Numbered from the stretch's first letter, positions 1 through 9,061 are shown. The stretch is 48,793 bases of DNA from an uncultured cyanobacterium (GCA_903903925.1 CAIVAU010000162.1:1-48793), one strand, 5' to 3'. The notes: generated by a model not told the origin, from the letters alone. Numbers and translations: made by a program.

Positions 1-579
1 AAGGAACCGCAGCCCCTACGTTCCCAACCAGGCTTATCCCACCTTCAGCCAGAACTGGAGGCGGTGGTCATGCGGTGTTTACAAAAATCACCTGACCAGC
101 GCTTTGCTTCTGTAGATCAGTTGAAGCGGGCTTTGCAAGCAGCTGTCGCAGTGCAACCGAACCCTACACCCCAACAGACAATTGCTTCAATACCCAGTTT
201 TGAAGACCCAACCGTTGTGCGAACGTTAACCCTTCCTCAGTTAAAAATTCCAGACACGACTATCGCCCAGACTCCACCCGGCTTTCACCCCAACCTTCCA
301 GACACAACTATCGCCCAGACTTCACCCGGCTTTCACCCCAACCTTCCAGACACAACTATCGCCCAGACTTCACCCGGCTTTCACCCCAACCTTCCAGACA
401 CGACTATCGCCCAGACTTCAACCCCATCCAGGCATAAATCTCGCCGTCTTCCTCCCAATCTTTTGCTGATTCTTGGGATAGGTATTGCTATTAGCCTTGC
501 TATAACTGGTGCAATTTTTGCCTATACTCAATTACAGCCTGATCAACCAACCAACCCTAACCATAACAGACCACATTAA
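1..579 (+). CDS. C-terminal part of a Ser/Thr protein kinase (partial)
   Basis: The frame is open from base 1, so the gene begins upstream of the window. The first residues (about 1-45, with CLQKSPDQRFAS) match the end of a Hanks-type kinase domain (subdomain XI, conserved Arg). Then comes a Pro/Thr-rich linker with four copies of a 16-residue unit (PDTTIAQTSPGFHPNL), a basic stop-transfer stretch (RHKSRRL) and one membrane helix (LLLILGIGIAISLAITGAIF) near the C-terminus, followed by a short hydrophilic tail. This is a cyanobacterial membrane-anchored Pkn-type kinase; such kinases phosphorylate Ser/Thr on partner proteins. An FHA-domain gene, whose product would bind phosphothreonine, converges on it 26 bp away and may be a partner. 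The catalytic core is not visible, so activity cannot be judged. Confidence 0.85.
   Translation, partial: KEPQPLRSQPGLSHLQPELEAVVMRCLQKSPDQRFASVDQLKRALQAAVAVQPNPTPQQTIASIPSFEDPTVVRTLTLPQLKIPDTTIAQTPPGFHPNLPDTTIAQTSPGFHPNLPDTTIAQTSPGFHPNLPDTTIAQTSTPSRHKSRRLPPNLLLILGIGIAISLAITGAIFAYTQLQPDQPTNPNHNRPH
250..417 (+). repeat. In-frame 48-bp tandem repeat in kinase linker
   Basis: Three near-identical 48-bp units plus half a unit encode PDTTIAQTSPGFHPNL in tandem. Units differ by only a few substitutions (CACGAC/CACAAC, CTCCA/CTTCA), which suggests recent expansion. The length is a multiple of three, so copy-number change would keep the reading frame and only lengthen the linker between kinase domain and membrane helix. 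Confidence 0.9.
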
Positions 580-605
580 CGAACTCCCCTGGCTGTACGA
601 TCAAA

Positions 606-917
606 TCAGATTTCCATAACGAGGAGGAATTCGCCGATGCGAATAACATCGCCAGACTTGAGCGGATAAATCTGATTTTGCTCAGCAAGTTTATTGTTCA
701 CTAGAGAGCCGTTTATACTGCCGATATCAGAGTAGTAGTAATTTCCATTTTCAAGCAAGAATTTGCCATGTATACGGCTCACATCACAACTGTCTAAGAT
801 TAAACTAGAATCAAGAGAGCGACCAACTATGTACTCGCCATTTGTATTGGTCACTAAGTCAAGCTTAATTTCATTGACTTTACCAAGTGTTTGTGCGTTA
901 AGAACTTTTACGAGCAT
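606..917 (-). CDS. FHA-domain protein
   Basis: A 103-residue protein made of one forkhead-associated domain. The signature elements are GEYIVGRS (GR strand), DVSRIHGKF (S-x-x-H) and the DIGSINGSLVNN turn (normally D-x-x-S-x-N-G-[TS]). FHA domains bind phosphothreonine peptides, so the protein is probably a small adaptor read-out of Ser/Thr kinase signalling. It converges with the membrane kinase gene that ends at 579, a common pairing. No other domain, signal peptide or membrane segment is visible. The ATG start at 917 leads straight into the first beta strand. Confidence 0.85.
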   Translation of the reverse strand: MLVKVLNAQTLGKVNEIKLDLVTNTNGEYIVGRSLDSSLILDSCDVSRIHGKFLLENGNYYYSDIGSINGSLVNNKLAEQNQIYPLKSGDVIRIGEFLLVMEI

Positions 918-1670
918 AAAATCTGATTCTTAATGAGGACAAGCTTCGGCCTTGGTTTCTAGTATCGCAATAATTGCCTTGAGGAAATTGCTAATTGTAT
1001 TGATGAACTCTCCCCTTGGGAGAAGGACTGTTGAGAGTTTCACCCCGCTCAACTTTCAACCTTGTGGGTTTTCTGCTTTGATACTGTAACTTTCTGGCAT
1101 GACCACCAGTAGGGTTTTATCCGAATGTTATTTTAGCAGAAAATATTAAACACAAACGCAACTAGTGGTCTGTCAAGATTAAATTGATGGGTAGTGCGAG
1201 CCGGAAAGCTCGCGTCGTGAGCGAGACGCTCACACTACCAACTAGGAGTATTGAACACCTCTGTGTCCCCTAATAATGGGCGATTCCCAATTTTTTACAA
1301 CAAAGTGGTGGCAAGTGTGGCAGCATGGAAACAGAGAAGGAAATAAAATCTGAGTAGAAAGAAGTGCATGCGGCATCTGTTGCCAAACTGAACTTCGGAC
1401 GATTTTGCCTTTTTTGAACTTTCCTAGGATTCGTGTGCCTGACTTCAAATGGCGTAGCACATTTTAGTCACGACAGCAATTATGCTTTCGCCACGGTCAT
1501 CTTCACCAAGCCCATTAGCAACGGCATCAATGTCTCCCAACTCCTGACTCCTGACTACAGAAGTTAAACTTTTCGGCATTTTTGACAAATATTTTGGCGG
1601 AAGGCAGTTATCATCGTCTGAATATTTGGATTCAACTCCAAAAAGATATATAGTAATACCTTCGTATTAA
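918..1670. other. Intergenic stretch, 753 bp, no convincing gene
   Basis: Between the divergent FHA and pipX genes. It holds a palindromic repeat (1191-1238), a short CTCCTGA-type heptamer run near 1540-1560, and a 72-codon reverse frame (1242-1460) whose product resembles nothing I recognise and lacks a good ribosome-binding site. The promoter of pipX should lie in the AT-rich last 100 bp, but I cannot place its boxes with confidence. Confidence 0.6.
1191..1238. repeat. Dispersed palindromic repeat, copy 1
   Basis: The element begins GTAGTGCGAGC and ends GCTCACACTAC, with two internal hairpins (GCGAGCcggaaaGCTCGC and GTGAGCgagacGCTCAC). A second copy in inverted orientation lies at 29782-29837 and shares the outer ends and the GCGAGC-CGGAAA-GCTCGC hairpin but has a longer centre. 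This looks like a REP/MITE-like dispersed hairpin element rather than a terminator, because no T-run follows. Confidence 0.8.
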
Positions 1671-1949
1671 ATGAACACAGAAAACTCGGAAACTTACATA
1701 AATCACCCTACCTGGGGCTTACTCTACAGAATATGTATAGTGGATGAAAATCAAGAGTTGTTCACAACACTTTATGCTCAACGCTTATTTTTTTTGGTGA
1801 CAAATGATGCTAAGGATTTTAAATTTCAGTCCATAGGTCGCACTGAAGCAAGAATGTTGCTCGAAAATCGCTTACGCAACCTGCGTCGCAGTGGGCAATC
1901 TCAGGAGTACGATAAGCTTCAGAGTGTTTTCCAACGCACATTCCAATGA
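1671..1949 (+). CDS. pipX: PII-interacting protein X
   Basis: 92 residues matching cyanobacterial PipX: YINHPTWGLLYRIC, ENQELFTTLYAQRLFFLV and GRTEARMLLENRLRNLRR are family hallmarks of the Tudor-like domain followed by two helices. PipX shuttles between PII (GlnB) and the nitrogen regulator NtcA: at high 2-oxoglutarate it co-activates NtcA, at low 2-oxoglutarate it is held by PII. Length is normal (about 90). It overlaps the next gene by 4 bp (ATGA), the conserved pipX-pipY arrangement, so the two are translated together. The start ATG at 1671 gives the usual short N-terminal tail before the Tudor fold. Confidence 0.96.
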   Translation: MNTENSETYINHPTWGLLYRICIVDENQELFTTLYAQRLFFLVTNDAKDFKFQSIGRTEARMLLENRLRNLRRSGQSQEYDKLQSVFQRTFQ

Positions 1950-2617
1950 GCAGTTCGATCCTCGAACGTATTACGGCTATTCGCTCCTCACTTCCAGCTT
2001 CAGTCAGGTTGATTGCTGTTACAAAGCAAGTTCCTACTGAAGCAATGCGTTCTGCTTACGCTGCAGGAATTCGGGATTTTGGGGAGAGTCGCATTCAAGA
2101 AGCAGCCAGCAAACAAACTGAGTTGCAAGATTTATCGGATATTACGTGGCACTTTATCGGGCAGTTGCAAGCCAATAAAGCCAAAAAAGCTATTGAACAA
2201 TTCAGTTGGATTCATTCAGTGGATAATTTGAAGCTGGCACAACGCTTGAACCAACTGGCACAACAGCTAGGAGTGAGTCCTCTAGTTTGTTTGCAAGTGA
2301 AAATTTTGCCTGACCCCAATAAGGCGGGTTGGAACGTGTCACAACTCTTAACTGATTTACCAGCACTCAATCAATGCAAAAATTTACAAATTCAGGGATT
2401 GATGACAATTCCGCCCCTAGGATTAAGTGATTCACAAATCGAAAATGTATTTAATGATACTCGCGACTTAGCTAAACAGATCCAGGAACAACACTGGTCT
2501 GATATTCAAATGCAACATCTTTCCATGGGAATGTCCAGCGATTACCAAATCGCAGTACATGCAGGTGCAACGATGGTAAGACTTGGAACTATCTTGTTTG
2601 GAGGACGACCTTTATAA
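1946..2617 (+). CDS. pipY: YggS-family PLP homeostasis protein (PipY)
   Basis: 223 residues, the standard size for the YggS/PROSC family. The PLP-binding lysine lies in RLIAVTKQVP, and family motifs include DFGESRIQEA, WHFIGQLQANKAKK, HSVDN, GLMTIPP and LSMGMSSDYQIAV. These single-domain fold-type III proteins bind pyridoxal phosphate and keep free PLP and amino/keto-acid pools balanced; no enzymatic reaction is established. The gene overlaps pipX by 4 bp, as in other cyanobacteria, and the pair sits just upstream of sepF and proC, the usual bacterial yggS-sepF-proC neighbourhood. Confidence 0.95.
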   Translation: MSSSILERITAIRSSLPASVRLIAVTKQVPTEAMRSAYAAGIRDFGESRIQEAASKQTELQDLSDITWHFIGQLQANKAKKAIEQFSWIHSVDNLKLAQRLNQLAQQLGVSPLVCLQVKILPDPNKAGWNVSQLLTDLPALNQCKNLQIQGLMTIPPLGLSDSQIENVFNDTRDLAKQIQEQHWSDIQMQHLSMGMSSDYQIAVHAGATMVRLGTILFGGRPL

Positions 2618-2993
2618 GAGTGTGGGGAGTGTGGGAGGTGTGGGGAGTGTGGGAGGTAAGGAAAATATGACTCCCCAGACTCCCTACTCTTTATAGAACA
2701 CGCTGGTTTGGTGGGTGATAAGGATATATTTTTTACAAAAGCAAACACAACTTAAAAATACGGGGTTAAAAATAACTTTCCATCGTAAAATGTTTAGGAT
2801 ATAATCTTTACTCATTGTTGTGTGTAAAGCACACATAAACGTTCCAGGGGTATCTATTTCTCAAAAAACTCCTAGTAGGTGCTACAACAAACAAGAGAAT
2901 TGTTAAATCGTCTACCCTCTGTGGCGGTGTCAGTAAACTGAATTAATTTTTTGCCAGATCAATATAAAGAAATTGGCACGAGGAGCATAATTC
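2618..2993. other. Intergenic 376 bp with GTGTGGGGA repeats
   Basis: The first 45 bp after pipY are a short degenerate tandem repeat (GAGTGTGGGGAGTGTGGGAG); the same motif recurs upstream of the merR-like gene near 16004. The remainder is AT-rich leader for sepF, ending with a clear ribosome-binding site (GAGGAG, 2980-2985) 9 bp before the ATG. No hairpin plus T-run terminator is visible after pipY, so read-through into sepF is possible. Confidence 0.6.
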
Positions 2994-3590
2994 ATGAACA
3001 ATATTTTTTCCAAATTGAGAGACTTTGTGGGTCTGAATGAGCCAGTAGAATACGAGTACTATGAAGAAGAACCAGATGCAGAGAGTTACCAAAATCTGTA
3101 TCAAGAACAAAATCCTCAAGTGACACCACAAGAAACCTCTACCCAAAATCGACGCTGGCGGGAACCCATGCCCACAATGGGAATGGGAGATGATGTATCA
3201 AATGGAACTAAGTCTATGAGTAATGTTATTGGTATGCCAGGAGCAGTGAATGGAATCTCGGAAGTTTTGGTGCTAGAACCACGCACCTTTGAAGAAATGC
3301 CTCAGGCAATTCAAGCATTGCGAGAGCGTAAGTCGGTAGTATTAAATTTGACAATAATGGACCCAGATCAAGCGCAGCGGGCAGTGGATTTTGTCGCAGG
3401 TGGGACTTACGCGCTTGATGGACATCAAGAACGCATTGGTGAGAGTATCTTTTTGTTTACGCCAAGCTGTGTACAGGTTAGCACGCACACGGGAGTTATT
3501 CATGAAGTACCCCAACCGCCTGTGCGTCCATCACGTCCAACAGGTCCAAATCCAGCATGGGGAACTGAAGTTAACCGGATGGTACAATAG
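2994..3590 (+). CDS. sepF: Cell division protein SepF (Cdv2)
   Basis: 198 residues. An N-terminal amphipathic helix (MNNIFSKLRDFVGL) for membrane anchoring is followed by an acidic, Gln-rich linker (residues 15-55) and the SepF core (about 85-170) with EVLVLEPRTFEEMPQAIQAL, RKSVVLNLTIMDPDQAQRAVDFVAG and ERIGESIFLFTP. SepF bundles FtsZ filaments and ties the Z ring to the membrane; in cyanobacteria it is called Cdv2 and is needed for normal division. The position between yggS/pipY and proC is conserved. A GAGGAG ribosome-binding site supports the start. Confidence 0.95.
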   Translation: MNNIFSKLRDFVGLNEPVEYEYYEEEPDAESYQNLYQEQNPQVTPQETSTQNRRWREPMPTMGMGDDVSNGTKSMSNVIGMPGAVNGISEVLVLEPRTFEEMPQAIQALRERKSVVLNLTIMDPDQAQRAVDFVAGGTYALDGHQERIGESIFLFTPSCVQVSTHTGVIHEVPQPPVRPSRPTGPNPAWGTEVNRMVQ

Positions 3591-3616
3591 GAGTCAGGAG
3601 TCAGGAGTCAGGAGTC
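3591..3616 (+). repeat. GGAGTCA heptamer array
   Basis: About three and a half copies of the 7-bp unit GGAGTCA begin directly after the sepF stop codon (TAG). The same heptamer occurs at many other gene ends in this window (for example 13224-13270 and 47642-47668). Confidence 0.85.
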
Positions 3617-3825
3617 GGAATCAATCAGTGGTGGATTTGAATCCTCCATTGATTGAAGACAACCAAATTATAGATTTGGCTCGGTGCTTAAACTCCTTTA
3701 TTGAATTCTGACTTTTGACTTCCCCAAAGGGGCTGACTCTTAAGTGCTGAATTCTTGTTGATAAATTGGGGATTTGGGGTTTGGAGTTGAATCTAAAATC
3801 CAAAATAGAATTGGGGAATATTGAC

Positions 3826-4647
3826 TTGTCTGTCAAATTTGGCTTAATTGGTGGCGGGGTAATGGGAGAAGCGCTCCTATCCCGCCTGATGACTCTAAGT
3901 ATTTATCAACCATCAGAAGTCCTCGTCAGTGAACCACATCTCTCCCGCCAGAGTGTTTTGGAGGATCTGTATGGTGTGAATGTGACGGCAGATAATCGTT
4001 TGGTTTTCACTCAAGCAGAAGTTGTGTTGTTGGCAGTCAAACCCCAGGTGTTTAGTGCAGTAGCCCAAGAATTAGCGGATGTTATGACTACACAAGATCT
4101 AAAGCCGCTAGTCATTTCCATTTTGGCGGGTGTGTCTTTAAGTCAGCTAGAAGCAGCTTTTCCTCAGCTACCAGTCATTCGGGCGATGCCTAATACCCCA
4201 GCAACTGTGGGCGCAGGAATGACTGCAATATGTTCGGGTGCATACACCAAAGCAACCCACCAAGAAAAAGCACTACAGATTTTTGCAGCGGTAGGAGAAG
4301 TGGTGGAAGTTTCAGAAACACTGATGGATGCAGTAACCGGACTATCAGGATCGGGTCCAGCGTATGTGGCAGTTCTTGTAGAAGCGCTTGCTGATGGGGG
4401 TGTAGCAGTGGGTTTACCTAGGGCGATCGCCAATCTTCTGGCATTACAAACCGTGCTAGGAACAGCCACACTCCTGCAGGAAACAAAAATACATCCAGCA
4501 GAACTTAAAGACCGTGTTACCAGTCCAGGTGGTACGACGATTGCTGGTATTGTCCAGCTAGAACGAGCTGGATTTCGCTCAGCGATTATTGAGGCAGTAA
4601 AAGCTGCCTCACTCCGCTCACAAGAACTTAGGAATTATGAATTATGA
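3826..4647 (+). CDS. proC: Pyrroline-5-carboxylate reductase
   Basis: Last step of proline synthesis: NAD(P)H-dependent reduction of 1-pyrroline-5-carboxylate. The Rossmann motif GLIGGGVMGEALL is at the N-terminus; VLLAVKPQVF, VIRAMPNTPATVGAGMT, GLSGSGPAYV and DRVTSPGGTTIAGI are ProC signatures. I chose the TTG at 3826 (protein begins near LSVKFGLIGGG), giving 273 residues, the family norm. An in-frame ATG at 3766 would add 20 residues (GIWGLELNLKSKIELG) that come from a repetitive intergenic sequence and have no counterpart in the family. The gene end (YEL) runs into an ATTATGA tandem repeat. Confidence 0.93.
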   Translation: MSVKFGLIGGGVMGEALLSRLMTLSIYQPSEVLVSEPHLSRQSVLEDLYGVNVTADNRLVFTQAEVVLLAVKPQVFSAVAQELADVMTTQDLKPLVISILAGVSLSQLEAAFPQLPVIRAMPNTPATVGAGMTAICSGAYTKATHQEKALQIFAAVGEVVEVSETLMDAVTGLSGSGPAYVAVLVEALADGGVAVGLPRAIANLLALQTVLGTATLLQETKIHPAELKDRVTSPGGTTIAGIVQLERAGFRSAIIEAVKAASLRSQELRNYEL

Positions 4648-4900
4648 ATTATGAATTATGACTCCTATGTCTTTGCTAACTTCTAGAAAGTTGACAAAAG
4701 AGTGGTTAATATAGTAAAAGGTCTAGTTGCAATTGTCTGCAACCTCCCCGTTGAGGGGGAGTATTAAAAGATATCTGGACGGCGATTAAAATGGGCCAGT
4801 GCGGTGGAGGGGTTTCCCCGGCATAAAGCATCTGGCGTCGCCCGTGTCGCTGCCCTCTCAGGTCTAAAGATACTGAGCTTCCCGCATACCGGATTACACT
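4648..4900. repeat. Intergenic repeats between proC and helicase gene
   Basis: Opens with ATTATGAATTATGAATTATG, then continues at about 4775-4860 with a G/C-rich stretch containing GGTGGAGGGGTTTCCCCGGC and GGCGTCGCCCG, which resembles a high-copy dispersed fragment of Nostocales intergenic regions (from memory). A reverse frame across it (4764-4952) is not a gene. The helicase promoter and ribosome-binding site are not obvious here. Confidence 0.55.
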
Positions 4901-7576
4901 GTGAATTATCCCGCGCTTTCAAGAGAAGTTGACCCGAATTCAATATTTCCATTTAAACTGGACCAATTCCAGAATGAGGCGATCGCGTCTTTGAATGCTG
5001 GAAGCTCCGTAGTTGTATGTGCCCCCACTGGTTCAGGCAAAACATTAGTCGGGGAATATGCCATCTACCGAGCCTTAGCACGCGGAAAACGAGTATTTTA
5101 TACGACTCCCCTGAAAGCGCTATCGAATCAAAAATTACGCGACTTTCGGGCTAAATTTGGCTTTGAGAATGTCGGGCTGTTAACTGGAGATGCCAATATC
5201 AACCGAGATGCATCGATTTTGGTGATGACCACAGAAATTTTCCGGAACATGCTTTATGGCACACCTATTGGGCAAGTCGGCATCTCATTAGTAGACGTGG
5301 AGGCGGTGGTATTGGATGAATGTCACTACATGAATGACCGCCAACGCGGAACAGTTTGGGAAGAATCCATTATTTATTGTCCCCGTGAAATTCAACTTGT
5401 AGCCCTTTCGGCAACAGTTGCCAACAGTGATGAACTTACTGATTGGTTAAATCAAGTTCACGGTCCGACCGATTTAATTTACTCCGATTTTCGCCCGGTT
5501 CCTTTGGAATTTCATTTTGGTAACACCAAAGGGTTGTTTCCGTTACTGAATGATGACAAAACTCAAATTAATCCCCGCCTACTAAAGAGGAAGGGTAAAA
5601 GGGGAGACAATCTGAGGGGTAAAGGTAATAGACCAGAGGCTCCTAGCATAGTCTCTGTGCTAAGCGAGTTACAAGAACGGGACATGTTACCAGCAATTTA
5701 CTTTATCTTCAGCCGCCGTGGATGTGATAAATCGGTAGCTGAAGTGGGTGATTTGTGGCTGGTCAATCCAGACGAGGCATACAATTTACGGGTGCAAATT
5801 GACGAATTTCTCACCCGCAATCCTGATGCCGGACGTTCTGGACACGTTGGACCTTTGTACCGAGGTATTGCTGCTCACCACGCGGGGATTTTGCCTGCAT
5901 GGAAATCGCTGGTAGAAGAACTCTTTCAGCAGGGGCTGATCAAAGTCGTCTTTGCTACCGAGACACTGGCAGCGGGAATTAATATGCCAGCCCGGACAAC
6001 CGTCATTTCCACCCTTTCCAAGCGGACTGACACCGGACACCGCCTATTGAATGCTTCTGAGTTCCTGCAAATGGCGGGAAGAGCAGGTCGTAGAGGCATG
6101 GACAAACGCGGTCATGTGGTAACCCTGCAAACTCCTTTTGAAGGAGCAAAAGAAGCAGCGTATCTGGCAACTTCCAAAGCAGACCCCTTAGTTAGCCAAT
6201 TTACGCCTGGTTATGGCATGGTGTTGAACTTACTACAAACCCACACCTTGGATCAAGCAAGGGAACTGATAGAACGCAGTTTTGGGCAGTACCTAGCAAC
6301 GTTACACCTACGGCCACAGTACGAGTATATTGCCGAACTGGAAACACAACTGGGTCAACTTCAGGCGGAAATGACTGCAGTTAACGACAATGAAATGGCT
6401 AATTATGAGAAACTGCGACAGCGCCTGCGGGTGGAACAAAAGCTGTTGAGAACACTGCAACAGCAAGCACTAGAAGTTCGGCAAGAGGAATTGGCGATGA
6501 TGCTGGGTTTTGCAGTGTCAGGGACGTTGTTAAGCCTTAAAGGAAAAAACATCACCGCCTATTTACCTGTAACAGCAGTGCTAGTGGGGAAAGCACCTAG
6601 TGCTGGGCCGTTTCCTTACTTGGTATGCTTGGGGCAAGATAACCGCTGGTATGTGGTAACAGTTTCTGATGTGGTAGATTTGTACGCAGAACTGCCACGA
6701 GTTGATGTCCCTCCCGACTTTCTACCACCTGCGGAAATGCCGATCAAGTCAGGACAGTCACGTCGTGGTGATGAGGAATCAGCAGCGATCGCCAGCCAAA
6801 TTCCCGACCCTGGAGAGTCTGTGAATCTGCCACCGGAAGTGAGAGAACAACTGAATCTGGTAACTACACTGCAAGAGCAATTAGAAGCTCATCCGCTGTC
6901 GCAAGCAGGTAATATTGCTGCTGTTTTCAAACGCAAAACGCGGGTTGCCGAATTAGAAACAGAAATCCAACAGTTGCAGGCACAAGTAGCACAACAGTCC
7001 CAACGTCACTGGGAAGAGTTTCTCAATCTGATTGAAATTTTGCAGCGCTTTGAATGTCTAGATAACTTAGTGCCGACAAAATTAGGGGAAATTGCCGCTG
7101 CAATTCGGGGCGAAAATGAATTATGGCTAGGTTTAGCTCTTGCCAGTGGTGAACTAGATAACCTAGACCCCCACCATTTAGCAGCAGCAGCAGCAGCTTT
7201 GGTGACAGAAACACCGCGTCCAGACAGTAAAGTTAACTTCGACCTCAGTGAAGAAGTCGCAGAAGCTTTGACAAAGTTGCGGGGAATTCGTCGCCAGATG
7301 TTCCAATTACAACGTCGGTATAACGTAGCTTTACCTATGTGGTTGGAGTATGAGTTAATTGCTCTCGTAGAACATTGGGCGTTAGGGATGGAGTGGGTAG
7401 AACTATGTGAAAATACCAGCCTGGATGAAGGTGATGTGGTGCGAATTTTACGTCGGACACTAGATCTCTTATCGCAAATTCCCCACGTACCTCACATGTC
7501 AAAAGCCTTGCATAGTAATGCTAATCGGGCTATGCAGTTAATTGATAGATTCCCGGTCAATGAGGTGGTTGAATAA
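4901..7576 (+). CDS. Ski2-like DEAD/DEAH-box RNA helicase with DSHCT domain
   Basis: 891 residues. N-terminal helicase core: APTGSGKTLVGEYAI (Walker A, about 41-55), TTPLKALSNQKL (Ia), LTGDANIN, VVLDECHYMND (DExH box as DECH), LSATVANSDEL (motif III), then domain 2 with FATETLAAGINMPARTTV and QMAGRAGRRGMDKRG (motif VI). The C-terminal third is the helical DSHCT-type domain. This is the cyanobacterial/plastid homologue of Ski2/Mtr4 RNA helicases (ISE2-like); an RNA-unwinding role in processing or decay is likely but its substrates are unknown. Start is GTG at 4901 (VNYPALSREVD...). A basic insertion (RKGKRGDNLRGKGNR, about 228-242) interrupts the core between SAT and domain 2 and may be lineage-specific. 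Confidence 0.93.
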   Translation: MNYPALSREVDPNSIFPFKLDQFQNEAIASLNAGSSVVVCAPTGSGKTLVGEYAIYRALARGKRVFYTTPLKALSNQKLRDFRAKFGFENVGLLTGDANINRDASILVMTTEIFRNMLYGTPIGQVGISLVDVEAVVLDECHYMNDRQRGTVWEESIIYCPREIQLVALSATVANSDELTDWLNQVHGPTDLIYSDFRPVPLEFHFGNTKGLFPLLNDDKTQINPRLLKRKGKRGDNLRGKGNRPEAPSIVSVLSELQERDMLPAIYFIFSRRGCDKSVAEVGDLWLVNPDEAYNLRVQIDEFLTRNPDAGRSGHVGPLYRGIAAHHAGILPAWKSLVEELFQQGLIKVVFATETLAAGINMPARTTVISTLSKRTDTGHRLLNASEFLQMAGRAGRRGMDKRGHVVTLQTPFEGAKEAAYLATSKADPLVSQFTPGYGMVLNLLQTHTLDQARELIERSFGQYLATLHLRPQYEYIAELETQLGQLQAEMTAVNDNEMANYEKLRQRLRVEQKLLRTLQQQALEVRQEELAMMLGFAVSGTLLSLKGKNITAYLPVTAVLVGKAPSAGPFPYLVCLGQDNRWYVVTVSDVVDLYAELPRVDVPPDFLPPAEMPIKSGQSRRGDEESAAIASQIPDPGESVNLPPEVREQLNLVTTLQEQLEAHPLSQAGNIAAVFKRKTRVAELETEIQQLQAQVAQQSQRHWEEFLNLIEILQRFECLDNLVPTKLGEIAAAIRGENELWLGLALASGELDNLDPHHLAAAAAALVTETPRPDSKVNFDLSEEVAEALTKLRGIRRQMFQLQRRYNVALPMWLEYELIALVEHWALGMEWVELCENTSLDEGDVVRILRRTLDLLSQIPHVPHMSKALHSNANRAMQLIDRFPVNEVVE

Positions 7577-7943
7577 CGCTCTTCTATAACTGATGTTGCT
7601 GTCACTCTTAGTTGTTAATTTGGGGTGATCTTTAATTCCCTTGCACTCTTGTCGATGACTGATCGTGAATTTTCACTCTGTACGCAGAGGGACTTGATTA
7701 CTCCTTTCTCTCCCGAAGATTACCGTAAAGGTAGCAGGGGGGCAGACGGCAACTTAAGGATGTCATAATCAAAATGTTAGGCTCTTTCACAGCCTCAGTA
7801 AATTCCGGCGATACAGCAGATTGCAAGTGAGTGAAGCACAATGCTTTTGCCTAAAAGCTAGACACAAAGCCTCTATTACTTCTAACTCCTGACTCGTGTA
7901 TTCTGCTGTATGGTGTGTACAATCCACTTTTGGAGCAATGAAA
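7577..7943. other. Intergenic stretch, about 370 bp
   Basis: Left border of the AT-rich cassette. No gene is visible. It contains a dispersed repeat at 7813-7890 (listed separately) and, just before the first cassette gene, a ribosome-binding site GGAG at 7932-7935. Confidence 0.6.
7813..7890 (+). repeat. Dispersed repeat (GCAGATTGCAAGT...CAAAGCCT), copy 1
   Basis: The sequence starting GCAGATTGCAAGTGAGTG and ending GCTAGACACAAAGCCT recurs at 29721-29915. There the same two ends (GCAGATTGCAAGTAAGTG and GCTAGATACAAAGCCT) are separated by about 110 extra bases that carry the palindromic element, so copy 1 appears to be the shorter, uninterrupted form. Both copies end in CTAACTCC-type heptamers. 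Confidence 0.75.
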
Positions 7944-9059
7944 ATGGATTTAGAAGCGCAGGATAGCAAGGTAATTGTAACAGATGAAGACACTGCTGAA
8001 GAAGAGAAAGACGATAATGGTGGGCTGTATCCTTATGACCCAACGAAAGCCGATATTGATATTAGAGAAGATCCTCAAACAGTTTTCGAGTTAATGAGAA
8101 AATATGATACTGGAAAACTTATTATAGATCCAGATTTTCAACGTAATATAGTCTGGAAACTAGAACAAAAAAGCCAATTTATTGAATCTGTGATTCTCAA
8201 TTTCCCCTTACCTCCTTGGTACGTTAATCAAACAGTGAATGGTAAGTACATTATTGTAGACGGGTTACAGCGAACATCTGCATTACATGAATTTGTTAAT
8301 GACAAATTTAGACTAACAGGATTAGAAGCTTTCACTAAGTTAAATGGTTATAATTTTTCTGACTTAAAACAATTACCTGGAGATTATCAAACTAAGATAG
8401 AAGATAAAAAACTAAACATATACTTTATAAAGCCTTCTGTACCCATAAAAGTTGTTTATGATATTTTCAATAGAATTAATACGGGCGGAACAAAAATTGA
8501 ACGTCAAGAAGTCAGAAATTGTATATTCTCAGGAAAATCAACAAAGCTTATAAAAGAATTATCGGAAAAAGACTACTTTAGAAAATCTATTGATCATGGA
8601 ATTTCTCCAAAACGCATGAAAGACAGAGAAGTAATATTGCGATATTTGGCTTTTAAAATCTTCAATTATCATGAAGATTACCAAGGAGATCTAAGTGAGT
8701 TTGTCGAAAATGCTATGAGAAGGATTAATAAGATGTCAGACGACAAAATAGAGGAGCTTAAGAAAGATTTTGAACGTGTAATGATTTTTACGTTTGATTT
8801 TTTTGGCAAGAAAAATTTTCGGTTGCCATCTCGAGGGAGTAGAGGAATGATCAATATTGCCATTTTTGAATCTGTATCTTACTTTTTCTCCTTAAGAAGT
8901 GATGATTTTTTAAAGGAAAATCAACAAACTATCAGAGACAATTTCACTAAGTTGCTTGAAAATCAGGAATATCTTGATGCTATTAAATCTGCTACGAGTA
9001 GTAAAGCTAAGGTTATTTCTAGATTCAAACTTGCACAAGAAATTTTAGGAAGTGTATAG
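7944..9059 (+). CDS. DUF262-domain protein (GmrS-like), first gene of putative defence cassette
   Basis: About 371 residues. After an acidic N-terminus (DEDTAEEEKDD) comes the DUF262/ParB-like domain: IIDPDFQRNIVWKLEQKSQF, SVILNFPLPPWYV and VDGLQRTSAL (residues about 105-114; the usual DGQQR is DGLQR here), then YDIFNRINTGGTKIERQEVR. In GmrSD-type systems this domain is an NTPase/DNase module; no HNH/DUF1524 nuclease half is present in this protein or beside it. I chose the ATG at 7944 because GGAG at 7932-7935 lies 8 bp before it; the ATG at 7938 is too close. The stop is 2 bp from the next gene, so the cassette is one transcription unit. Codon use is much more AT-rich than in the helicase upstream. 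Confidence 0.85.
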   Translation: MDLEAQDSKVIVTDEDTAEEEKDDNGGLYPYDPTKADIDIREDPQTVFELMRKYDTGKLIIDPDFQRNIVWKLEQKSQFIESVILNFPLPPWYVNQTVNGKYIIVDGLQRTSALHEFVNDKFRLTGLEAFTKLNGYNFSDLKQLPGDYQTKIEDKKLNIYFIKPSVPIKVVYDIFNRINTGGTKIERQEVRNCIFSGKSTKLIKELSEKDYFRKSIDHGISPKRMKDREVILRYLAFKIFNYHEDYQGDLSEFVENAMRRINKMSDDKIEELKKDFERVMIFTFDFFGKKNFRLPSRGSRGMINIAIFESVSYFFSLRSDDFLKENQQTIRDNFTKLLENQEYLDAIKSATSSKAKVISRFKLAQEILGSV

Positions 9060-9061
9060 GA

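Noticed and set aside
1242..1460. 72-codon reverse frame between the FHA gene and pipX
   Set aside because: No recognisable family, no ribosome-binding site, and it adjoins a palindromic repeat; composition looks like non-coding DNA.
4764..4952. Reverse frame overlapping the helicase start
   Set aside because: It translates a G/C-rich repeat-like intergenic fragment and overlaps the well-supported helicase gene.
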